Source of the DNA: Paralithodes platypus
Lineage: Eukaryota; Arthropoda; Malacostraca; Decapoda; Lithodidae
DNA length: 64,000 bases
Reading direction: 5' to 3'
NCBI GenBank assembly: GCA_032716605.1
Contig: CM064505.1
Coordinates: forward strand, 44,173,464-44,237,463
Shown piece by piece: positions 58,875-64,000 of the stretch. Made by a program: the position numbers and the translations under genes. The notes under the pieces were generated by a model, which was not told where the DNA came from, ran no database searches, and saw only the letters and a program-made list of their open reading frames with translations. Each line of letters opens with the position of its first letter. Position 1 is the stretch's first letter.

Positions 58875-58920
<46 letters not shown>
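58875..58920. repeat. (TTA)n microsatellite
   Basis: About 15 TTA/ATT triplets. Confidence 0.95.
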
Positions 58921-58925
<5 letters not shown>

Positions 58926-59229
58926 ATTCTAAAGTTCAATAAATTTGGCTACTTTGAGAGCTACAACCTACTGTACACTAGCAGACTAAAATCATTTTAT
59001 GCCAAGCAGTTTCAATGGCAGCTGTCATGGAAACTGTTTAGAATAAATAATTTTTCTCTCCTAGTGTTTGGTTTATCTCTTAAATAAAGGCAAATTTATT
59101 GGGTTTTAAGAATTATCAGTAGCAATTAATCGGGTCAAAATGTTCTCAATTAACCGTCTGACTTCTATGAATCCGTTATAAAGGGAATAAGATAGTCTAT
59201 AGTCGGTTGCCATGATCATAACAGTCTGA

Positions 59230-59345
59230 TAATTATACATACAAGTTTTAAGACCATTTTGTCCACAGAGAACGTGGTTTCACTCTTATGTCCTAAATGG
59301 CGGAATTCCAGGCGACCCTGTTTTGGGCTGCCTCTGTTGTCTATG
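59230..59345 (-). mobile_element. RTE-like LINE tail fragment
   Basis: TCCTAAATGGCGGAATTCCA and CCCTGTTTTGGGCTGCCTCT match the 28262 fragment's tail. Confidence 0.6.
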
Positions 59346-59349
59346 TAGC

Positions 59350-59500
59350 TATCTATATTTTATTAATTTCACCACACCACCAAACGCCTCCAATGAAATT
59401 AATGAAAGCATATACCGGTATGTGATCCGCCGGGATTCGAACCCGGGTTATCACACACAGATTTTTAGACACCTTAACCATTACACCACCAAGACGCCTT
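59350..59500 (-). mobile_element. tRNA-derived SINE
   Basis: Nearly the same as 52660-52805: ATTCGAACCCGGGTTATCAC and ACACCTTAACCATTACACCA. Confidence 0.85.
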
Positions 59501-59700
59501 AATTCCTGAAGGAGTGGCCACGAATGAATTGCTTCCATGCATCTCTGTCCCATGTCAGCTGGCACCCCTCCTCCTACCCAACATGTATTTGTTAATTTCA
59601 TTAATTGAGTTTAGAAGTAAAGTTGGTTGGTGAAAAAATATGAATATACAGTACCTCTCAACTCCATCCTTCCGCCTCACTCTCTTAGTCATTCTCTTAT
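59501..59700. mobile_element. LINE tail with SINE-like insert
   Basis: GAAGGAGTGGCCACGAATGA and CTGTCCCATGTCAGCTGGCA are RTE-like tail phrases. A CATGTATTTGTTAATTTCAT segment interrupts it at 59580-59640, then the tail continues with CTCAACTCCATCCTTCCGCC. Confidence 0.6.
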
Positions 59701-59712
59701 ATCTGAGTGGAC

Positions 59713-60003
<291 letters not shown>

Positions 60004-60100
60004 GGTATCCTGGGCACACTGTACATTCACTCCATGCCTCTTCAACGTTTCCACAATCTCGCCCGTTCTTCCTCTCATTGTGCCTACATTCACTTTTCCG
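60004..60100 (-). mobile_element. Possible LINE endonuclease-end fragment
   Basis: On the minus strand the frame reads MNVGTMRGRTGEIVETLKRH and VQCAQDTRW, which resembles the opening of an RTE-type LINE endonuclease (N-x-G-T, then Q-E/D-x-R-W). It breaks into the microsatellite. Confidence 0.65.
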
Positions 60101-60900
60101 AGTCTGAACTTTTGGGGTATCCGAGGTACTGTAGTGTCCTTTTGCTATGTTGTTTTTTACAGACTTACAGTTAGTGTTGGTTGGTTTTGTCATGTTCTGT
60201 TTAAATTTCCAGCATTGGAGGTCACCGTCCCCACAGGGGCCAGGTGTCCAGGTCATTGTCACCCAGAGGCCATCCCATTAGCCCTCTGCGGCGCATTTAT
60301 GCCTGTTATATTTTATGTTTGTGTATACAGTATATATGCACTTAAGATATTTTAATCAAAGTTAGTCTTCTAAAAATAGTTTTCTTTCAAACCACCATTG
60401 AAGAAAACTGAAGAGGCTAGGGGTAACCAAATTATAATGTTCAAGGTGCATCTGGGGTAATTTAAGGTTGGAAATATGCTGCAAACCATGCAAATTGCGT
60501 ACCGAGCCTCGGGGTTAGTTTGGTTTTTACTCCACTGATTGCTGAAGGCTATTGATAAGCCCAATAAAATCATATAGTGTTCGCCAGAATAACATAAAAA
60601 TGGCGCCAATGTACTGAGAGATATTAAGACTACAGCCATGTGTGTTTGTGTAAACAGAGAGGTAGTGAGGAAATATTATCTAATATTTAAGCATAGAAAA
60701 ACTTATTATGTAGGGAAGTTAATAATATTGTTATTATTAATAATACTGTATTATTGTTTGTATTTTGACTATGTTTCCATGTCATTAGGGTAGACTAGCC
60801 AGTTTGTATGCGGTGATACAATTAGTATGACAACATTTATTAAATAACTACTACAAATTAATTAGTCATACATGCGTACTGTACATACAGTACATAAATA
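60101..60900. other. Spacer
   Basis: No gene seen. A P2-like partial arm (TAAAATCATATAGTGTTCGC) is at about 60565. Confidence 0.4.
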
Positions 60901-60904
60901 AATA

Positions 60905-61290
60905 CATAAATTTAAAGACCGCACAAGGTGCGGTTTCAGTCTCAAGTCCTAATGGCAGCGTTCCAGGCAGCCCTGTTCAGAGCTGCCTCACCTGTCAAGT
61001 TTTAACATTTGTGATCAGAGCGTATAGTCTGAATGTCTGACAACACGTCTTTTTAGGTCTACTCCTTGGTGCAGCTCCCTCCATTATAAAATTAAAATGT
61101 AAAACTTGCAAACTAAACAAACCAAAACTGGGACAAAGACAATATAAAGTCAAATTAACTTATCAAAATCGCTATGTGGAAACAACGCTTGCATTTTTTC
61201 TCCTAGTTCAGTAGATCCACCCTCTCTACATGCCCAACCCATCCAAGCTACACTTCAAGGATTGAGTCACCCATAAGAGTTAGGGCTTAA
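60905..61290 (-). mobile_element. RTE-like LINE tail split by an R1 repeat
   Basis: TCCTAATGGCAGCGTTCCAG, GTTCAGAGCTGCCTCACCTG and TTGGTGCAGCTCCCTCC, then an R1 copy at 61087-61193, then LINE-like TTCAGTAGATCCACCCTCTC. Confidence 0.7.
61087..61193 (-). repeat. R1 repeat nested in LINE tail
   Basis: TTAAAATGTAAAACTTGCAA to ATCGCTATGTGGAAACAACG. Confidence 0.9.
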
Positions 61291-61339
61291 GTCTCATGTC
61301 ATATTCGATTAATTAATTCAGAAGGGGGAGGGGGGACTC

Positions 61340-61425
61340 GAGACAGAGCCCGAACAGGGACAACACAACACAACAGAAAAACAATGAATACGCAAAAAAC
61401 AAAAACAAATTCACACACATCTATT
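61340..61425 (-). repeat. Dispersed repeat shared with 25345 and 57065
   Basis: CTCGAGACAGAGCCCGAACA and AAATTCACACACATCTA. Confidence 0.7.
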
Positions 61426-61524
61426 TTATTAGAACTGTTTTTTTATAGATACTTTATTAAACTGCTTCTCTTTTCTTCTCTTCTTGTCATAATACTTGAA
61501 CCAATTCCTACAATTTGGCTAGCC

Positions 61525-61525
<1 letters not shown>

Positions 61526-61567
<42 letters not shown>
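61526..61567. repeat. (TTA)n microsatellite
   Basis: About 14 ATT triplets. Confidence 0.95.
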
Positions 61568-61568
<1 letters not shown>

Positions 61569-61676
61569 GTACTACCAAATCCCCCCGCCCCCCCTCACAC
61601 TTGTACAGTATATATAGCTTTCTTCCTTCAGTCACCTTTCTTCCTTCAGTCACACACTCTGGGATCTTTATTTGTT

Positions 61677-62045
61677 ACAGGGGGTAGTACTCGCTTTTTA
61701 TGGTCCCCCTTCTCCCTCATGTTTAACATATTAGTATTGAGGTTTTAAGACGGTCGTTCCGTTAGTTTGGCGATTTTGAGACCTTTCGCCTCATTATTTT
61801 TGGCAATATTAAGACCTTTCATGCCCTTTAGGTGTTGATTTTTTCCTGGCGAGCGGTAGCGAGCCTCTAATTTTAAAAGGAACCGGCCTTAGGCCGGGTA
61901 CTTTTTCTACCAAAAAAATTACAAATTTATCTTGAAAGGAGGTCCACAGGGTTTTTTCTAAGCTTGATGGAGGTCTAGCGAGGAAACTAAAAAATAAATT
62001 AATAAATAAATATATAGACCAAAAACCAAGCACTACCCCCTTGAA
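61677..62045 (+). mobile_element. TTAA-type repeat, family A
   Basis: ACTCGCTTTTTATGGTCCCC, CTGGCGAGCGGTAGCGAGCC, ACCGGCCTTAGGCCGGGTAC and GATGGAGGTCTAGCGAGGAA. Confidence 0.85.
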
Positions 62046-62251
62046 GTAAAGTATTACAAAGCTTTATTTAACCATTTTAGTACGGTGACGCTTTATTCCG
62101 CTACTGTATTCTGTCTAACATTAGCCGATGTTAACTCAGCTTTGGAAGGCCCTCTCGGCATTGAAGGGCTCATGTCGATCTCAATTAACCTTCCGACTAC
62201 CTCAACCCCCTCCTAAGCTGCATAAAACCATCTATAATGTATACAAAAATA

Positions 62252-62467
62252 GTGCCTCGAGTCACACAAGCCCTTTTTCGAGCCATTTTTACGGGCAATT
62301 ATGATCTGGAAGCTTACAAAATTTCACTTTATCAGAATTCAGCCGCCTAACATAATCTACCTTCAGTCTAGTTTCTGATACCAGTGCGAAAATGTCCCGA
62401 AATAATACGAGGAAAAACTTGCCTCATCGAAAATTGCCGGAAAAAGCGCTTGTGTGACGCAGGCTTA
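62252..62467. mobile_element. MITE with AGTCACACGAGC ends, second copy
   Basis: CGAGTCACACAAGCCC to GCTTGTGTGACGCAGGCTTA. Interior matches 49801-50015 (CTGCCTAACATAATCTACC-like). It abuts the next family-A element at TTAA. Confidence 0.8.
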
Positions 62468-62825
62468 AGGGGAGGCAGACCGTTTTTCTGGACCCCCTTC
62501 TCCCTAATGTTTAGCCCCACTAGTTTTGAGATTATAAGACGTTCGGCCCATTAGTTTGGCGATTTTAACACCTATCGCCCCATTTCGTTGTCAATTTTAA
62601 GACCTTTCGTGCCATTTAGGTGTCGATTATTTCCTGGCGAGCAATAGCGAGCCTGCAATTTTAAGAGGAACCGGCTTTCAGCCGGGAAATTTTTCTACCG
62701 AAAAATGTACAAATTTATCTTGAAGGGGGGTCTAGGGGGTGTTTTTCTAAGCTTGATGGAGGTCTAGGGAGGAAACTAAAAACAAAAATGAACAAATTAA
62801 TTAATAGACCAAACAAACGGTGTGT
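62464..62825 (+). mobile_element. TTAA-type repeat, family A
   Basis: TTAAGGGGAGGCAGACCG, TTTCCTGGCGAGCAATAGCG, GAACCGGCTTTCAGCCGGGA and GATGGAGGTCTAGGGAGGAA. Confidence 0.85.
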
Positions 62826-62924
62826 AGTGGGACAAACCTGAGGTGACTGTGAGGGAGTACAGGAAAATATGAATGAAGTTGCAATGTTTTGGCCGTTTAG
62901 GCCATATATATTGGCTCATTTATG

Positions 62925-63317
62925 TATCTTTTTAATTATATTTTTGTTTCCTCCCTAGACCTCCATCAAGCTTAAAAAAAATACCGCCCAAGACCCTCCT
63001 TTAAGATAAATTTGTATATTTTTTTGATAGAAAAATGGCCCAGCCAAAGGCCGGTTCCTCTTAATAATACAGGCTCGCTATCGCTTGTCACGAAAAAATC
63101 GACGCCTAAGTGACACAAAAAGTCTTGATATTGATAAAGAAATGGGGCGAAAGGTCTTAAAATCGCCCAAAAAATCTTTATATTGATAAAGAAATGGGGC
63201 GAAAGGTCTTAAAATCACCAAACTAATGGGCCGAATGTCTACAAATCTATCTGAAAACTAATGAGGCTAAACATGAGGAAGAAAGGGAGCCAGAAAAACC
63301 GACCCATTCCCCTTAAA
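62925..63317 (-). mobile_element. TTAA-type repeat, family A, with internal duplication
   Basis: TTTCCTCCCTAGACCTCCAT to CCATTCCCCTTAA. A 50-bp stretch (TTGATAAAGAAATGGGGCGA) is duplicated at 63128 and 63183. Confidence 0.85.
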
Positions 63318-63346
63318 CCACTATAGAGCTAAACTTTTTAACTATG

Positions 63347-63348
63347 TA

Positions 63349-63402
<54 letters not shown>
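63347..63402. repeat. (TTA)n microsatellite
   Basis: About 17 TTA triplets directly before a P2 element. Confidence 0.95.
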
Positions 63403-63404
<2 letters not shown>

Positions 63405-63405
<1 letters not shown>

Positions 63406-63612
63406 TGTACCGGTGACGTCTTTTCAATTTTATTCTACAGTAGCTATATTTAGACGATTTTGTGCAGCTTAAAAAGGATCTGTGGTAGTAAAAAAGGGTT
63501 AATTAAGATAGTTGGAAGCCTATTTATTGATGGGGACCCTTCTTAAACTGAATGAAATCGTCAAACAGTAGCCAAAATACAGTTACAAGGATGGCACCGG
63601 TACTGAAGGGGT
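63405..63612. mobile_element. P2 MITE, first of two tandem copies
   Basis: CTGTACCGGTGACGTCTTTT to GGCACCGGTACTGAAGGGGT with TAA. The left TTAA end has been lost to the TTA microsatellite. Confidence 0.85.
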
Positions 63613-63827
63613 TAACTCCTTCTTTACCGGCGATGTCTTGTTAAATTTATTCTGGCTACTATTAGACGATGTTATTCAGTTTAAAAAGGGCCTCCAGCAA
63701 TCAACAGGCTTCGAAACATCCCCCTTTAAACTTTTTACTACCACAGATCCTTTTTAAACTCCACAAAATCGTCTAAATATAGCTAGAATAAAATTAAAAA
63801 GACGTCGTCGGTACTGAAGGGGTTAAT
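63609..63827. mobile_element. P2 MITE, second tandem copy
   Basis: TTAACTCCTTCTTTACCGGC to ACGTCGTCGGTACTGAAGGG with GTTAA. It shares the TTAA at 63609-63612 with the copy before it. Confidence 0.9.
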
Positions 63828-64000
63828 AATGACTAAAAACAAGAGACTTAGAGTATGGGTACTGGGTATGACAAATCTCATTTGCTAGGCTCCTTCCTAA
63901 GCTGAATAAATGTGTCTAAAGCTAGCCAGAGTCCAGGAGAAGAATAAAGTGTCCTGGTACTGAAGGGGTTAACGTGCGGTACAGTCATGGTTCAAAGTCG
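63828..64000. other. Right edge with a P2 end
   Basis: A further P2-like right end (TCCTGGTACTGAAGGGGTTA) is at 63954-63972. No gene is seen. Confidence 0.5.

Overview
The window is eukaryotic. Its genes are split by introns with GT-AG junctions, intergenic DNA is AT-rich, and most of it is microsatellite, minisatellite and transposon DNA. CCTAA-type (arthropod TTAGG) repeat tracts, the mix of LINE, DIRS, mariner/pogo and TTAA-flanked elements, and the arthropod-like coding sequences suggest an arthropod, most likely a decapod crustacean. The species cannot be named from the sequence alone.

Two protein-coding genes are supported, both on the + strand. (1) A claudin/PMP22-superfamily tetraspan membrane protein occupies 6476-9866. 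Four exons join in phase, and the exon carrying the first membrane segment is not found. (2) A choline/ethanolamine phosphotransferase of the CEPT1/CHPT1 type, an endomembrane enzyme of the Kennedy pathway, runs from an ATG at 26269 to a stop at 55078. It has eight constant-position exons and two extra variants of exon 5. All junctions are in phase, giving 397-398 aa and an intact CDP-alcohol phosphotransferase signature in exon 2. Exon 5 exists as three full-length alternative versions (34159-34293, 40770-40901, 46673-46804). Each ends in the same G-A-G-(R/K)-N-G-S-T-(V/I)-A segment at a consensus donor, so the gene appears to choose one of three membrane-segment cassettes.

Layout: 1-2154, 39-42 bp minisatellite interrupted by a LINE fragment; 2530-3290, simple repeats and a tRNA-like SINE; 3600-5830, 5'-truncated CR1-like LINE with a damaged reverse transcriptase; 6476-9866, claudin-like gene with a decayed DIRS-like element in its second intron; 9867-26232, 3' region of gene 1, LINE fragments, MITEs, a 16-bp satellite, a GC-richer unassigned region (20-25 kb) and a SINE just upstream of gene 2; 26233-55078, the phosphotransferase gene with introns full of repeats; 55079-64000, its 3' flank, SINEs, MITEs and long CT and TTA tracts.

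The most notable points are the triplicated exon 5 and three separate places where an exon end plus its splice donor has been tandemly duplicated into the following intron (claudin-like 6476 exon, phosphotransferase exons 4 and 7). A large set of TTAA-flanked inverted-repeat elements, some nested inside others, and an unclassified ~100-bp dispersed repeat present about 11 times also stand out. Coordinates of repeats are by eye and usually good to about 5-20 bases.
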